From Lumbricus terrestris (lineage: Eukaryota > Annelida > Clitellata > Crassiclitellata > Lumbricidae): DNA of 64,000 bases. Location: assembly GCA_949752735.1 (NCBI GenBank), contig OX457046.1, positions 38,553,649 to 38,617,648 on the forward strand. Direction: 5' to 3'. The number at the start of each line of letters is the position of its first letter. Within the stretch, counting starts at the first letter, position 1. The position numbers were made by a program, and so were the translations under genes. The notes under the pieces were generated by a model, which worked only from the letters and a program-made list of their open reading frames with translations, had not been told where the DNA came from and made no database searches. Positions 1-51,061 of this stretch are shown in pieces.

Positions 1-99
1 AGTAGTGCATGGCAGTAGTAGTGGTGGTAATAGTAATAAAAATAATAAGAATAATAGCAATAATAAAAGTGTTAATTGTTATTTTCTTTCACTTGACAG
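1..99 (+). other. 3' end of an upstream rfx4 intron
   Basis: AT-rich sequence with imperfect TAA/TAG triplets, then a polypyrimidine stretch and the acceptor CTTGACAG at 92-99. No coding potential is visible. The exon that should carry the end of the DNA-binding domain lies before base 1. Confidence 0.6.
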
Positions 100-38770
<38,671 letters not shown>

Positions 38771-39560
38771 GCGAGCGTACAAGCAGAGATATTTAACAGT
38801 TTCTGTACACAGCAGGACTTGACCCCTTCTTATTCCGGGATATAGTATTCTGTACGGTTGTTGATGTTTAACAACACCGTCATGACAATGATGATTAGTG
38901 TCGCCCTCCTAACTTATTCAGACTTGGGACTGGTACTATCAAAGTACGAACAGGCCAAAACTGTAGGTAATCAGTTGCTTTTTGGTTGCTGATATTATTT
39001 ATGATATGAGTAGATCTCTTAAAAGAGGTGTGGTCAAAATCGCCAGACAGTCGCGCCATTTCGCGAGCACAGAACATGCGCCACTGTCTTACGGTGAACG
39101 AATCACAAACCAGGCGCTAAATCAATCTGTTTTTTGACGGTTCTAGAATTTAGGTAGCGCCTTTGTGTACTTACAAATTACGACGTTGCCGTGCAACTTT
39201 GGATTATGTTTGAACAAGCTTTGGAGGCTGCGGCGCTGTGCTGAGCATTCAGGGTGTGATCATTTCATGGCTAGATTGATACAGCCGCTCTCATTGGTCA
39301 CGTTTAGTAATACAGCTTCATTGATTGGTTCATGACAATATGGACATTAGAGTCACCAGCTGATTAAAACACATTAATTCAATGGTAAAGAACATCGATA
39401 TATTCGCGCGAGTCATATTAAATTGTGTAGTTGTCTACCTTGGTAGAAAACTATATTGCGCATTCCTGGGACGTCCAAGCTCCCTGTTACCTTTAGTAAT
39501 CTATGGCCTTTGCTACACGAAGGCGTGGTTTTCTAACGCTGCTTGAATGTTATAATACGC
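38771..39560 (+). other. Downstream of rfx4, with A-B repeat copy
   Basis: Motif A at 38868-38945 (AACAACACCG, TTAGTGTCGCCCTCCTAAC, CTTGGGACTGGTACT) and motif B at 39017-39050 (CTTAAAAGAGGTGTGGTCAA), about 130 bp apart. No gene. Confidence 0.5.
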
Positions 39561-39567
39561 TGATTAT

Positions 39568-39598
<31 letters not shown>

Positions 39599-40160
39599 AT
39601 ATCCCTAGGCACAGTGCCCGTAGGAGTCCGACGCCACTCTCTGTCTGAGTCTGTCTCGCGTCATGTTACCCAGCTTCTCACCGGTCTGGTCAGCAGGTCT
39701 GCTCCATACCATTAACATCTTGAAGCAGCTGGACCACCTTGCCTTGTCTGATTGAAGAGAATATTGGGGGAGAGAGGTATGAAGGACAACTGGGTCAATG
39801 CCCGTATGTGTCCCATGCTCACTCCTCCAACTCTCTCCACCGGTCTGTCCTGACCAACCTGTGCATGTCTGCTCCACATCATGACACCTTGGAGCATCTG
39901 GGCCACTATGTCACTTGTGTCGTGGTTTTTACGGATTTCAATCGTCTTGGTCTTTTACAGCCAGCGTATCGCCACCCATCTGGCAAACCTTCCTCCTTTT
40001 GTCCGGGCTTAGGACCGGCGCAGGGACGTTGTTGGTTCCCTGTGGCGGAGGATGGATGCAGTTTAACGTCGTGCCCAGGACGATTATATCATTCATCTCT
40101 TAAAGACCACCATTGAATGAAGCAGTTTCATAAGTAGACCTTAATTATCATCGTAATAAG
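39561..40160 (+). repeat. (ATC)n and an imperfect about 130-bp duplicated segment
   Basis: (ATC)n at 39569-39598. The segment with ACCGGTCTGGTCAGCAGGTC and CATCTTGAAGCAGCTGG is echoed by CACCGGTCTGTCCTGACC and CACCTTGGAGCATCTGG at 39838-39905. Origin unknown. Confidence 0.45.
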
Positions 40161-40164
40161 TTGT

Positions 40165-40240
40165 CGTGTCAGCCTTTGAGTGTTCGGCTTCTGAAGAAGC
40201 GCTATATAAATTATCGTTGTGAATGAATGTATGAATTCGG
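40165..40240 (+). repeat. LINE/SINE 3' tail remnant
   Basis: TTTGAGTGTTCGGCTTCTGA, AGAAGCGCTATATAAATTA, then (TGAA)n. Confidence 0.55.
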
Positions 40241-40727
40241 CAATCTTGCATGCAGCAGCTCTGGGACGTTGTGTTAAACTTTTGACGTTACGAAATCGCA
40301 GTACCTAGTTATCCTCTGTAATTATATATTCTTTTTATAAAGCGCTCAGTAATTATTACATTAATTCAGATCTTTAAAAGGTGTGCAAAGATCGGATGCT
40401 TTCCTCAACGTCTGCTTACTGTTAAACTTATCGAATGCACTATTATACTTGAGAGAAATGTTGAAGAACTGCTTTTTATAACAAGATCAGCCAATGCTCC
40501 TTCTAATGCAGTAGTGCCATTGTCAACGCTTGATAAAGGAGGATGAAGAATTAAGTCTTTGTTATTATACAGAGACTAAAACAGTTGAACAATATGGAAG
40601 GAATACGCCGATAACAATAATGCACAGATAACAATGGTATATAGTAATGTTCCCACAGTTTATGCAGCGCTATTAGAAAGTTTTCGTTTCGAAGGCAACA
40701 GCTGTGAAAGAAGATGAAACTGACGTC
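40241..40727 (+). other. Intergenic segment with motif B
   Basis: TCTTTAAAAGGTGTGCAAAG near 40372. Diverged reverse motif A near 40515-40560. No gene. Confidence 0.4.
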
Positions 40728-40810
40728 CATTCATTCCCTCATTCATTCGGGAGTTTATGTAGCCCTCCTTCAAGAAAGCTACTCAGAGGCGCTCCTGACT
40801 CAACGCCTCA
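40728..40810 (-). repeat. LINE/SINE 3' tail remnant (minus)
   Basis: Minus strand: CAGGAGCGCCTCTGAGTAGC, TTGAAGGAGGGCTACATAAA and a GAATGAATGA tail. LINE body not recognised beyond about 40900. Confidence 0.65.
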
Positions 40811-41399
40811 AAAAGAAGGTTTAAGTTTGGTGAAGAAGGACAGCGCTGGATTTCCAGGGTGTACCACGTGTAGACGTGGCTATAAAGGAAGGCCCCTGAT
40901 GATATCGCCATACCATATCAACCAACCTTAAACTCTACACGTTGGTAGATAGGGAGCCAGTGAATAACCTACAGCATACTAGTGGAGTTTAGGATTTTGC
41001 CATTTGAGTCGCAGTTCTGCCGCAGTAATGGTCCACATGCAATGTAAATGAAGTACAACGCGAGTCATATCAACGAGTTTGCGAGTCATTACTGACATCA
41101 ACGAAAAAACGCAGCGCTCGTGAATAAGCGAGTGCCCTGCGCAAAGTTTTAGAGACGTGAAGCTCAGCTGTGTGTTCGATTGCGACTTTATTATTCGTGC
41201 CTATGAATATTAGATAGACCGCTTCAGCTTTAAATTTCGTTGCGAGGCTGAACTACACTTGTATTTCGTGTTTTTAACCAACGATGATTATCTGTAGGTT
41301 TACAAAGATTCACGTTTTATGTACAAACTCTCGTTGTTTCGTTGTTTCAAACATATAGCATAACCTGATCTAACTTTGTGGACGGTTGTGGCAAATTAC
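40811..41399 (+). other. Intergenic segment without recognised feature
   Basis: No gene, RNA or named repeat seen. 40850-40990 may be LINE-derived. Confidence 0.35.
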
Positions 41400-41418
41400 A
41401 TGCAAGCCATTCAGTTCT

Positions 41419-41505
41419 AGGACAATTACCCCTGGACAATTAGCCTCCCCCGACAATCACCACTGTACAATTACCCCCCGTGCCAATTACCCCCGCTAGC
41501 TGAAA
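41419..41505 (+). repeat. Short tandem (GACAATTACCCCC)n-like array
   Basis: Five to six units with spacing of 14-18 bp: GGACAATTACCCCTGG, GACAATCACCACTG, ACAATTACCCCCCG, CCAATTACCCCCGC. Confidence 0.65.
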
Positions 41506-41945
41506 GACAACTGAGTGTTACATAAAATGATGATTAGTGTTAATGAGTTTATTTAACCGAAAACTAAGTATATATCAGTTAGTGTTAAACGTTCAGCAAA
41601 AATATATTAAATATTAAATAAAGTCGAATCTAAAATCGATTCTATAGCTTACGTGTGAAACGTTCTAGAAGAAAAGTTATGAGCAAGTTTTAGGCTAAAT
41701 AAACTCATAATGAACCTGTAATCTACAATGGATTTAACACGAGGAATTTTACACACGGTACACTTATAAATCTGATTTACAACAATTTTTAAGGTGTCTA
41801 AAGATACCGGTCTATGTAATTTATTCACGAAGGGAAAACATTGTTACCCGTACGCGGTTCGTGCTTTCCAAGCTCCCTTAGTCGGCTTATTTCTAATGAG
41901 TAGGGTAAAGTGAACGTCAGTGTGCAGATGTAATGCAATGTATTG
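41506..41945 (+). other. Intergenic segment with motif B
   Basis: TTTTTAAGGTGTCTAAAGAT near 41787. AT-rich, no gene. Confidence 0.4.
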
Positions 41946-42150
41946 TGGGGCGCGGTGGTGTAGTGGTGGCGTCGTTGCCTTGGAGGTTCGAGGTTCGAAT
42001 CCACCTCAGTCGCCGCGCAGAAACCTTGGGCAAGTCCTGCACTCGCAATTGCTCAGCGCTTCGGCGTGAAACTCCGATGCAATGTCCGCGCTGTAGTCTG
42101 GAGTGCCTCTGAGTAGTTTCTTCAAGGGGCGCTATAACAAATACCATACA
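41946..42150 (+). mobile_element. SINE family 1 (plus), full length
   Basis: GGGGCGCGGTGGTGTAGTGG, B box GGTTCGAATCC, CCTTGGGCAAGTCC, GGAGTGCCTCTGAGTAG, TTCAAGGGGCGCTATAACAA. One of the cleanest copies. Confidence 0.9.
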
Positions 42151-42162
42151 AATGTACTAATT

Positions 42163-42407
42163 TCTATATCGCCAGTTTATATTCAGTTGCCCGGAAACCA
42201 AAATTTCACGAGTGGCGTACCGGTGGAGGTCGGAGTTAGTGACGGTGTGTTGTGGGGGGTCGGGGAGGGGTAAATTGGGGGAATTTTTCCCCGAAAATCG
42301 AAATTTCTTGGGTGGAGGTCGGAGTGGTGGTTTGTGGTGTGGTTCGGTTGTGGCCGGAGCGGGTCGAATCCTAAATTTCCCGGGCAACGTCGGGTACCCC
42401 AGCTAGT
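42163..42407 (+). mobile_element. Possible non-autonomous Helitron-like element
   Basis: The right end shows a short hairpin CCCGGGCAACGTCGGG, then TACCCCAG and CTAG followed by T, the arrangement expected at Helitron 3' ends (hairpin, about 10 nt, CTRR, inserted before T). The inner GCCCGGAAACCAAAATTTC mirrors AAATTTCCCGGGC. The 5' end (TCTATATCGCC) is uncertain. Confidence 0.4.
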
Positions 42408-42965
42408 AATTTCTAAAACATTCAGAAAGGAAGGATGAGTCTGCGAGGGACAGGGTTGATTACTTGACATTCGCAATCATTGGCCGATGATAAAAATGAA
42501 TGCGCTAAAACATCATACCAATGGCTGCTATGTGGACCACCTTTAGAAAGTGAACTTATATTTTCATTTCTTTTAAAGCGAATAAATGATACTTATTGCA
42601 GTTATTCAGAGATATCTAATATAACTGACAAGCCCGTTGATGTCCTTCCTCGATCTCCAGTTTTTAGGACTAGCACCACTTGTCATTGGTCGGTATGTAC
42701 TGTTGTTGTCTAACTAAGCTTATGTCATATATAGAGTGGCTCCTTTATTTATTTATTACTGCCTGACACTGGTAAAAAGTAGTCTAAGTTTGATGACACC
42801 GATTGAAAATTGGTGATGGTTCAAAGACGTTTAGCATTGTCTTTTTAAATTACTCAATATTATATCCATGTTTTAACGCGTTTTGCGGGTGTTTAAGCGG
42901 AGCATTGCGAATCATCCTGTCAAAGAAGACGCACTTATGTCGTTTTTGATCCAGTTTAACGACAA

Positions 42966-42966
<1 letters not shown>
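42408..42966 (+). other. Intergenic segment without recognised feature
   Basis: Open frame 42480-42713 has no resemblance to known proteins. Nothing is supported. Confidence 0.35.
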
Positions 42967-43057
<91 letters not shown>

Positions 43058-43058
43058 T
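42967..43058 (+). repeat. (GTAA)n microsatellite
   Basis: About 23 uninterrupted tetramers, abutting the 3' side of the minus-strand LINE that ends near 43160. Confidence 0.97.
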
Positions 43059-43159
43059 TTTCTTTATTACTCGACTTGCAAACGCACACTGGGACACAGA
43101 ACATCATTATAATACATAGAAGTAATAATAGGTAATAAAAACGTGCAAATTAAAATCAA

Positions 43160-43915
43160 AAGTTAAATATAATTATTAATCTGTTATCGTCAATCAAGTT
43201 AACTATATAACATTCTGGTGATAAATCCTTTGCAATCAACAAATCACATCGTTGAATTTCAAGATTGTGGGATCGGGGCCTAAGGGAGTAACCAGTTACA
43301 CGTTCAGATGGAAGAAGATAATGGAGGACATGCCCGGGGTCACAGAGGATAGAAGAAAAGAGGGATACATCTGCCTTAGAACATAACATGTCAAAAGTAG
43401 GGGTGTTAGAGGGCAAAAAAACCCTGTCTTATCAACTTTCTAATAATAGCGGACAGACGACTCCTCTGACCCTCATTTGCAAAACCCCACCATGCTGGCG
43501 AAGAATAAAGCATTCGCGCGACTGTGGTGGAACGTACAACATCATGGAGTCGGCTGCCAGTCAAACCATGCGACACAAGGATACGAAGTGCATAAAATGA
43601 TTGCATTGCTTTACAGACAATGTTATCAATGTGTGCAGAATCCCCAATCTATCTGAAAGCGTGACACTAAGAACCTTAACTGCATCAACTCGTTCATCCC
43701 TATAATGGGGGACTGGGGGGGGGAGGGCAATCAGAAGTTTTGGAACGGGGACGCCTAAAGATGACTTCACATGACTTGCTATGATTGAGGCGCAAGTTAC
43801 AATTTCTAGCCCACTCTGCAATGTGATTAAGTTCAGCATCAGTATAGTGTCAAATTGTCAATATTAGATGCAGGAATAATTAGGTAACGGTCATCAGCAT
43901 AAAAGATAGCAAGCA
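43160..43915 (-). pseudogene. LINE reverse transcriptase C-terminal half (minus), CR1/jockey-type
   Basis: From high to low coordinates: FYADDRYLIIPASNIDN (the catalytic YADD box, 43850-43910), LGILHTLITL, FYALRILVSHGL, then ARMLYSSPAWWGFANEGQ, LCSKADVSLFSSIL and HVLHYLLP. This order is that of CR1/jockey-group RT thumb and C terminus. Several frameshifts; dead. Confidence 0.82.
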
Positions 43916-44070
43916 TAATTGACATCACCCTCCTCCTTCATCCGGACATGGGACTGGCACTTCATAGCACAATGACACGAGCATACAATGATGAAGCTGT
44001 CGACGAAAGAAATTTTCTCGAAAAATTCTAGCATTGCGGTGATAAAACGTTTTGAGGTGTTCAAATCAGA
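43915..44070 (+). repeat. Dispersed A-B repeat copy
   Basis: Motif A GACATCACCCTCCTCCTTCA and GACATGGGACTGGCACTTC; motif B AAAACGTTTTGAGGTGTTCA near 44046-44066. About 135 bp apart. Confidence 0.55.
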
Positions 44071-45350
44071 TTAAATTAAATACAATCAGAATGAATTGTT
44101 TCGTATCCAAAGTAAATAAGTCTAGTTAACATATAATTGTTACTTGGATACAAAGAGGAAGTGCTAACGGGTTGTGGCAGCTTAGTGGAGGGTAAGGTGG
44201 TAAATTCTTGCAAGAAGATAGCTGAAGGATTCGAGTACGAGGAGGAGGAGGAACGAGAGCGATGTATAAGTTAGACGTCGAAAATGGTTAGGATTGAGTT
44301 CGGGAGTTTGAATGTGTTTGAGGTGCATTCAAAAGATTTTAGACAGTGACTAGATGATTCATGATCATGCTTGTAGCAATTGGATAAGCCATTGTTTTTT
44401 GAATTCACTATTCCTATTTATAGTTTCTTGTGTTCCATTAACTCAGGTGTGCTCTTACGTCACCTTCTTTCGTCATTCAAGTGGTATGCTGTAATAAGCT
44501 ATGACCGCTTCCTATGACGTTCATCCATCATAATAATAAATTATTTATTTATTCAGTTGATGTGGTTATTGAAGGAAGTATTTCATCGTCTTTCGTGATA
44601 TTTGAAATTACTTATTGCCTTATTCACCAGAGCCTAACTGTGAAATTTCATAGCGTTGCAAAAAAGTTCTGCTCACATTAAATTTTTATCACCGTGTTTT
44701 AGTCGACTCCTGAAACTGCATTGAATCTTTTTTGGATTGATCTGATTTGACCAGGGCCTATGACAACGGAGGCCGTTACCCTGGACAGAAATCTGCTCGG
44801 CGTACTACAGCACTTAAGAGAGCGATTATATTTAAACGATCAACTTTTCATTTATAGCCGAAGTTATCCACGGTCTGACGTATATCACCGAAGTTTAAAA
44901 GTCGCATTATGACATCAATGGCCATTGACGACAATTTACAGCATAATTATACTGTTATACAGTGCAGTAAAAATGAATTCATGGCGATGTGAAGGTGTTT
45001 TATCTGTTAATCCTCCACTAAATAACATCCTGCAGTAACATTGTACTGTTATTGCCTCTCAATGCATAAATCAATAACACATTCACTAAATCTATTAATG
45101 TAAATTATGATTGCAGTTATAAAAGACTCTTAAACTTTTTTTATGTAGTATGTTGAAGGAAAGAGTTATCGTTAATTACTGTAATCAGGCAATGACAAAT
45201 TGTCCATAATATTATATATGGCGTCCGATAAACACGTTTTGAAGGTGTTTAGTGCAATCATTAGTTATGCGTGACGGCATTCACAGCAGATTTCCTAATC
45301 AAATGCGTAACAGAGTATGAAGTGTGCATTTGTATTGCATTGTATTGCAT
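44071..45350 (+). other. Intergenic segment
   Basis: Contains inverted dispersed repeat C (44735-44795) and motif B copies near 44990 (GTGAAGGTGTTTTATC) and 45235 (TTTTGAAGGTGTTTAGTG). No gene. Confidence 0.45.
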
Positions 45351-45354
45351 TGTT

Positions 45355-45885
45355 TTCGACCACTTATGAAGCTCTTCTCGCAGCAAGAGTCTTTCTGAAG
45401 CGCTCCCAGTGCATGTAACCCCGAGAGAAAAGGCAGTTGTTTTGAGACGAGAGAAAGTTGGAGAAAGACTATACCCGAGAGGATAACACAGCAACTGGGA
45501 GGGGGAGTTATGTTAAGTATTTGATGGTATAACCAACTATAAAGCATACAACCGAATCCAATCTCTAGATTTTGCCTTGACTTTCTTGTTGAGGACTGTC
45601 AAATTCAGTTGCTATCCATAAAGAATGGACAAATTTCATATTTTGCATTGTCGAGTATGTCAGACATCTTGTGCCCGTTGCTGTTAAAATTTAATATAGA
45701 ATTCATCTTTTGCAGTTTTGACCGTATTATAGCATTGACCTGAAGACTGCTTCATGCATGGTCCATGCATTGAGAACATCATGCCATTACTTGAATAATC
45801 GCCGACACTTTATTCATTCATTCCAGAATTTATATAGCGCTTCTTCAAGGATCTATACTCAAAAGCGTGCCCGGCTCTTGCAAGG
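45355..45885 (-). repeat. LINE tail-like remnants (minus)
   Basis: Near 45370-45430 and 45818-45885 minus-strand GGAGCGCTTCAGAAAG and GAAGAAGCGCTATATAAATT match the 3' tails of local LINEs. Bodies are not recognisable. Confidence 0.45.
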
Positions 45886-46568
<683 letters not shown>

Positions 46569-47032
46569 AAAAGTGGGTTCAGGGACATTATTTGATTGGA
46601 TGGGAGGCAAGAGTAGAGTGACGGGCAATTATCAAAACTGCAATGAAAGAATGAATTAGGGTGGTGACAGCACTAGACGTTGGTGATCGAACAATCTTTC
46701 CGAAGATGACGCAGCTGATAGTAACAGACTCGTGCAAGTCGGTGAATGTGAAAAGCAAAGTGAACTTCTGGTCCAGCGGCAGGACACCAAGGTCCGGACC
46801 GTATTTGAGAAGGTACCGGTGTAAGTGGGGAACTCAGTTGCCAGTGCAGCGTAATCAGTTTTTAGCAAGTTTCTTACGATTGCCTAGTCAGATAAATCCT
46901 GGATTTCGGTGCAGTCGGTTAGACGACGTCCATGCTACTAGGGCGTCTAAAGCCTTACTGATGTCCCGGATCACTGAGATGGCTCTGGATGACTGGCAGT
47001 TCTTGCATGCAGGCTTGTCCATTATCAGTATA
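46569..47032 (+). other. Intergenic segment, possibly LINE-derived
   Basis: Minus strand contains LITLHWQL near 46850 and other LINE-like words, but no continuous alignment can be made by eye. Confidence 0.35.
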
Positions 47033-47086
47033 AAGCTGACTCAAGATTGAACGTGTTGAAACTAGAGAGGCAATTTCATAAGTGTA

Positions 47087-47324
47087 TGTATGTATGTATG
47101 TATGTATGTATGTGCACTTGTTATAGCGCCCCTTCAAGCTCTCTCTACTCAGAGGCGCTCCCGACTGCAGAGCGGACACTGCAGCGGAGTTTCACGCCGA
47201 AGCGCTGAGCAATTGCGAGTGAAGGACTTGCTCAAAGTCCCTACGCGGCGACGTGAGGTGGATTCGAACCTCGAACCTTCAGGCTTCAAGGCAACGACGC
47301 CACCACTACACCACCGCGTCCCAC
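47087..47324 (-). mobile_element. SINE family 1 (minus) with empty paralogous site
   Basis: Full-length minus-strand SINE ending in (CATA)n, flanked by AAGTGTA (47080-47086 and 47325-47331). The paralogue reads CATAAGTGTAGATTG without insertion near 49990. Confidence 0.93.
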
Positions 47325-47654
47325 AAGTGTAGATTGCAATTGTACCGAATTGGACCTATAACAGATCCTTGATGCATGCAATGAGCAGGAACCCATAAAT
47401 GTAGACCTAGTAGAACCATGCACGACGCAAGGAGAGAACTGTCACATAGAAAAGAGGTCATCCATTCAAGAATGTTACCACTTACCAGTCAGACCAAACG
47501 AAACACGCAATCGCTTTCATGGTCTACAGTGCATTCAAATGCGGCCTCTGACATCAAATAGAACCAGCATTACCTATAGCACACTGAAAACTTGTAGATT
47601 AATTTAGTGCCAAAATGAATTACCAAGTCTATGGAGCTTATATTAGCAGCTTCG

Positions 47655-47990
47655 GTTAAGCGACACTGTGTGTGATAATAGAGATCATTAGTATCGCCCT
47701 CCTCCTTTATATGGACTTTGGACTGGCATCGTTAGTCGTGCAGCGTTGGTGGAGCTCAAAGGCGTTGAAATATTTAGCTATAGTGTTCAGTGATGCTCTG
47801 TGGCAACAAAGAGATCAGCGTCACACTCCTCGTCTGCCCAGACTTATGACTGGCCCTATTATAATACGACAATGGTCGGGACTCTCACAGTTCAGCGACT
47901 AGCACAGGCTACATAGTTATGGTTGCAATTTCATTATGTATATAAATTTACAGTAAAACGTTTTAAAGGGGTTTAACATTTCAACAGATT
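47655..47990 (+). repeat. Dispersed A-B repeat copy (two A, one B)
   Basis: GCGACACTG, ATTAGTATCGCCCTCCTCC and CTTTGGACTGGCATC at 47655-47733; a second A at 47815-47860 (GATCAGCGTCACACTCCTCG, TTATGACTGGCCC); motif B at 47958-47985 (GTTTTAAAGGGGTTTAAC). Confidence 0.6.
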
Positions 47991-48080
47991 CTATCATTAG
48001 TCACACATCTTGGGGAATGAGTATTCAGCACATGAGTATAATTCAGCACAGCTTGATGCATGTGAAACATGGACCATCAA

Positions 48081-48083
<3 letters not shown>

Positions 48084-48172
<89 letters not shown>
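48084..48172. repeat. (TA)n microsatellite
   Basis: About 44 perfect TA dinucleotides at the edge of the second duplication. Confidence 0.97.
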
Positions 48173-48174
<2 letters not shown>

Positions 48175-48448
48175 CCGATCCCTGAAGCATAGCCTAATAA
48201 ACGTTCTTATACAGCATCCGCATAATGACTCGTCGAGATAAGATTAGATGTATTGCTGCAGAATAACGCAACGTTTGAATTGGACAATGACGGTTATTAC
48301 AAACAGGGAAGTCCGGAGAAGGTTATATTATGGATATGAAAGTAAACCTATATAACGTGGAAAATAATTAGAAGGAATCTGAATCTATTTTTGGTCATAC
48401 ATGCATAATTATGTAGAATGGATGACGACAGGAAAATCAAAAGTTTTG
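48173..48448 (+). other. Intergenic segment without recognised feature
   Basis: No gene or repeat signature seen. Confidence 0.35.
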
Positions 48449-48632
48449 TTTGTTTGTATGTGCACTTGTTATAGCGCCCCTTCAAGCTCCCTAATCAGAG
48501 GCGCTCTCGACAACAGAGCGAAGACTGCATCGGGATTTCACGCCGAAGCGCAGAGGATTTGCGACTGGAAGACTTGTTCAAGGTCCTTACGCGGCGACTT
48601 GAGGTGGATTCGAACCTGAAACCCTTCCACTA
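48449..48632 (-). mobile_element. SINE family 1 (minus), head replaced by (GAT)n
   Basis: Tail, centre and B box GGTTCGAATCC present on the minus strand; the 5' head is missing and (GATGAT)n begins at 48632. Confidence 0.82.
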
Positions 48633-48694
48633 CGATGATGATGATGATGATGATGATGATGAAGAAACGTTTAATTCTGAATAATTCTAGTTAA

Positions 48695-49666
48695 CCCTCG
48701 GGCTACCAAGGGGGGGTGGTTGCCACCCCCCTAGGTTTTTCGCAAATCAAACGCGTTCCGTCTGGAATAAAATTTTGAAAAATTTGGTAGCTGTAGAGGG
48801 TTCATTGGGACACATTTTGAGCTAAAATATTTGATGATGCCCCCTACCGTTCAAAAGTTACACCCGATATACCCAAGGTACCAAGGGGGTGGATACCACC
48901 CCCCCCCCTAGAATATCGTCTGTAACTTTTCCGCCCCTTAATATTAAGAGACACAAATTATACCATTCTATTGAGGGAATGTGGGGCTACATTTCCATGC
49001 TCATTGAGTTGTCTTTTGACAACCGGAAGTGCTCAAAATAAATTGAAATATATATAAAGGTGTTTTATTTTCATAAAATTGTCATGTTTTTTCTATTATA
49101 ACTTATCCATAATTTATTTTTTAATATAAATAAACTATGCCATTCTGTAGAGGGCATTTAGGGCTATTTTCTGATACTAAATAATTTAAAATTTGATGAC
49201 CGGAAGTGCTCAAAATAAATTAAAATGTATAAAAATGTTGGGGTTTTTTGCAACGCGAACCGATATGTGTGCGTAAACGTTTTTCAGCGGCTAAAACATG
49301 TTTTTTTGTTTTGATTTAACATAAAACAGACTTATTACTAGTTTTTATAGTTGAATATTGGACTTTATTATATGAAAACTACATTTTATATATAAATCAT
49401 GTATAAAACACACAGAATCTAATATATTCCCTATGCGTAAGCATACATTTTGTGGAATCGACGGGTACCCATGGTAAAAAATTCATAATTTCGAGGTGCC
49501 TTCATATTTTCTAAACCTAAATGTACCATTTTGTGCAGAAATGAATGCTGAATCCAATGGTGTATTACAAGTTATGATATCTCAAACCAAACCCAAAATC
49601 CAGGGGGGTGGTAACCACCCCCCCCCTTGGTAGTCAGTGTTACAAAAAAGCTTGGGAGCCTGAGGG
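48695..49666. mobile_element. piggyBac-like MITE (972 bp)
   Basis: TTAA at 48691-48694 and 49667-49670; ends CCCTCGGGCTACCAAG and CTTGGGAGCCTGAGGG. Three G/C-rich palindromic blocks (GGGGGGTGGTTGCCACCCCC near 48706, similar near 48885 and 49600). An ACCGGAAGTGCTCAAAATAA block occurs twice (49023, 49200). No transposase ORF. Confidence 0.85.
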
Positions 49667-49670
49667 TTAA

Positions 49671-49947
49671 TAATTTGGATCGGTCTGAATGAAACATTTT
49701 CAGCTCCAAATAATTCTGAACAGGATTTTTACGTCGAGCTAAACACCTGATTTTTTGTTTCAATGCTTTGATATAGAACACTAGCTGTACAGTAATCGCT
49801 GGGTTTCTCATCAACTTCTTATCTTCGCTGCCATCTTGGATCATGCTTTCATCGTCCATCGATCATTAGAATGGTTAGACTACTGTTCATACAATTGCCA
49901 ATCGCAGTGGTGCCAGGCCGTTGCGAAAAGAGCGAGTTAGGCAGCTG
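49671..49947 (+). other. Intergenic segment
   Basis: No gene supported. Confidence 0.35.
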
Positions 49948-50727
49948 ACTCAAGATTGCTCGTGTTGAAAGGAGAGAGGCAATATCATAAGTGTAGATTG
50001 TAACTGTACAGAATTGGAAAAAATAACAGATCCCTGATGCATGCAATGAGCAGGAACCCATACATGTAGACCTAGTAGAACCATGTGCGACACAAGGGGA
50101 GCGGTCATATAGAAAAGAGGTCAACCAGTCAGATCAAACGAAACACGCAATCGCTCTAATAAAATCTCATGGTCTACACTCTACAGTGTCAAATGCGCAC
50201 TGACATCAAATAGGACCAGCATATACCCTACAGCACATTGAATCTTGTAGATTAATTCAGTGCCAAAAAGAATTACCAAGTTTATGGAGCTTATAGTTGC
50301 AGCTTCGGTTAAGCGACACTATAATTATGTGATAATAGAGATCGTTAGTGTCGCCCTCCTCCTTTATCTGGGCTTTGGACTGGCATCGTTAGTCGTGCAG
50401 CGTTGGTGGAGCTCAAAGGCGTTGACATATTTAGCTATAGTGTTCAGTGATGCTCTGTAGCAACAAAGAGATCAGCGTTGCCCTCCTCGTCTGCCCAGAC
50501 TTGTGACTGGCCCTATTATAAAACGACAATGGTCGAGACTCTCACAGTTTAGCGACTGACACAGGCTACATAGTTATGGTCGCAATTTCATTATGTATAT
50601 AAATTTACAGTAAAACGTTTTAAAGGTGTTTAACATTTTAACAGAATCTATCATTGGTCAAACATCTTGGGGCATGAGTATTCAGCACAGCTTGTATGCA
50701 TGTGAAACATGGACCATCAAATATGTG
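49948..50727 (+). repeat. Second duplication, copy 2
   Basis: Paralogue of 47033-48084 without the SINE. It ends at the same CATGGACCATCAAATATG boundary, where the two copies diverge into (TA)n versus a family-4 SINE. Confidence 0.88.
50308..50645 (+). repeat. Dispersed A-B repeat copy (two A, one B)
   Basis: GCGACACTA, GTTAGTGTCGCCCTCCTCC and CTTTGGACTGGCATC; second A at 50470-50512; motif B GTTTTAAAGGTGTTTAAC at 50618-50635. GCGACACT and AGTGTCGC can form an 8-bp stem. Confidence 0.65.
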
Positions 50728-51005
50728 ATGATGATGGTGCTCTGCCTGCAGGCAGGTTCATTGGCTTTACGCCTCTGGGGATGAGATGAGTGAGGTGGTT
50801 TACCGTTGCCTTCCCCACAGACAATGATGGGTAAGCAACTTGTCCAAGGTCGCTCCGCATCAGCTTGCGCCCCTGCGTTCCACACGTGCTAGCCCGAGAC
50901 ATCTAAATCTTTGAATGTCAACTCCCAGCCCGGGGCTTGAACCGCAGTCCGTTGCAACCAACAGAAGAATGCCGCTCTCGCTTACCGGTGTAGCTAACTA
51001 GGCCA
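50727..51005 (-). mobile_element. tRNA-derived SINE, family 4 (minus)
   Basis: Minus strand: TAGTTAGCTACACCGGTAAG (A-box region), B box GGTTCAAGCCCC, then CGACCTTGGACAAGTTGC and CCCATCATTGTCTGTGGGG, a Deu-like central domain, and a tail in GTAAAGCCAATGAACC and ATCATCATC. Confidence 0.7.
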
Positions 51006-51061
51006 AATATGTATGTATCAGCTACAAGGCGGAGCTCAAAGGCGTGGATATAATTATTGTT

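Larger units (their letters stand above)
47033..48084 (+). repeat. Second duplication, copy 1
   Basis: Colinear with 49948-50727: the GCAATGAGCAGGAACCCAT block, GACCTAGTAGAACCATG, two motif A copies, motif B, and a CATGGACCATCAAATATG end. Interrupted by a SINE at 47087-47324 that copy 2 lacks. Confidence 0.88.
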
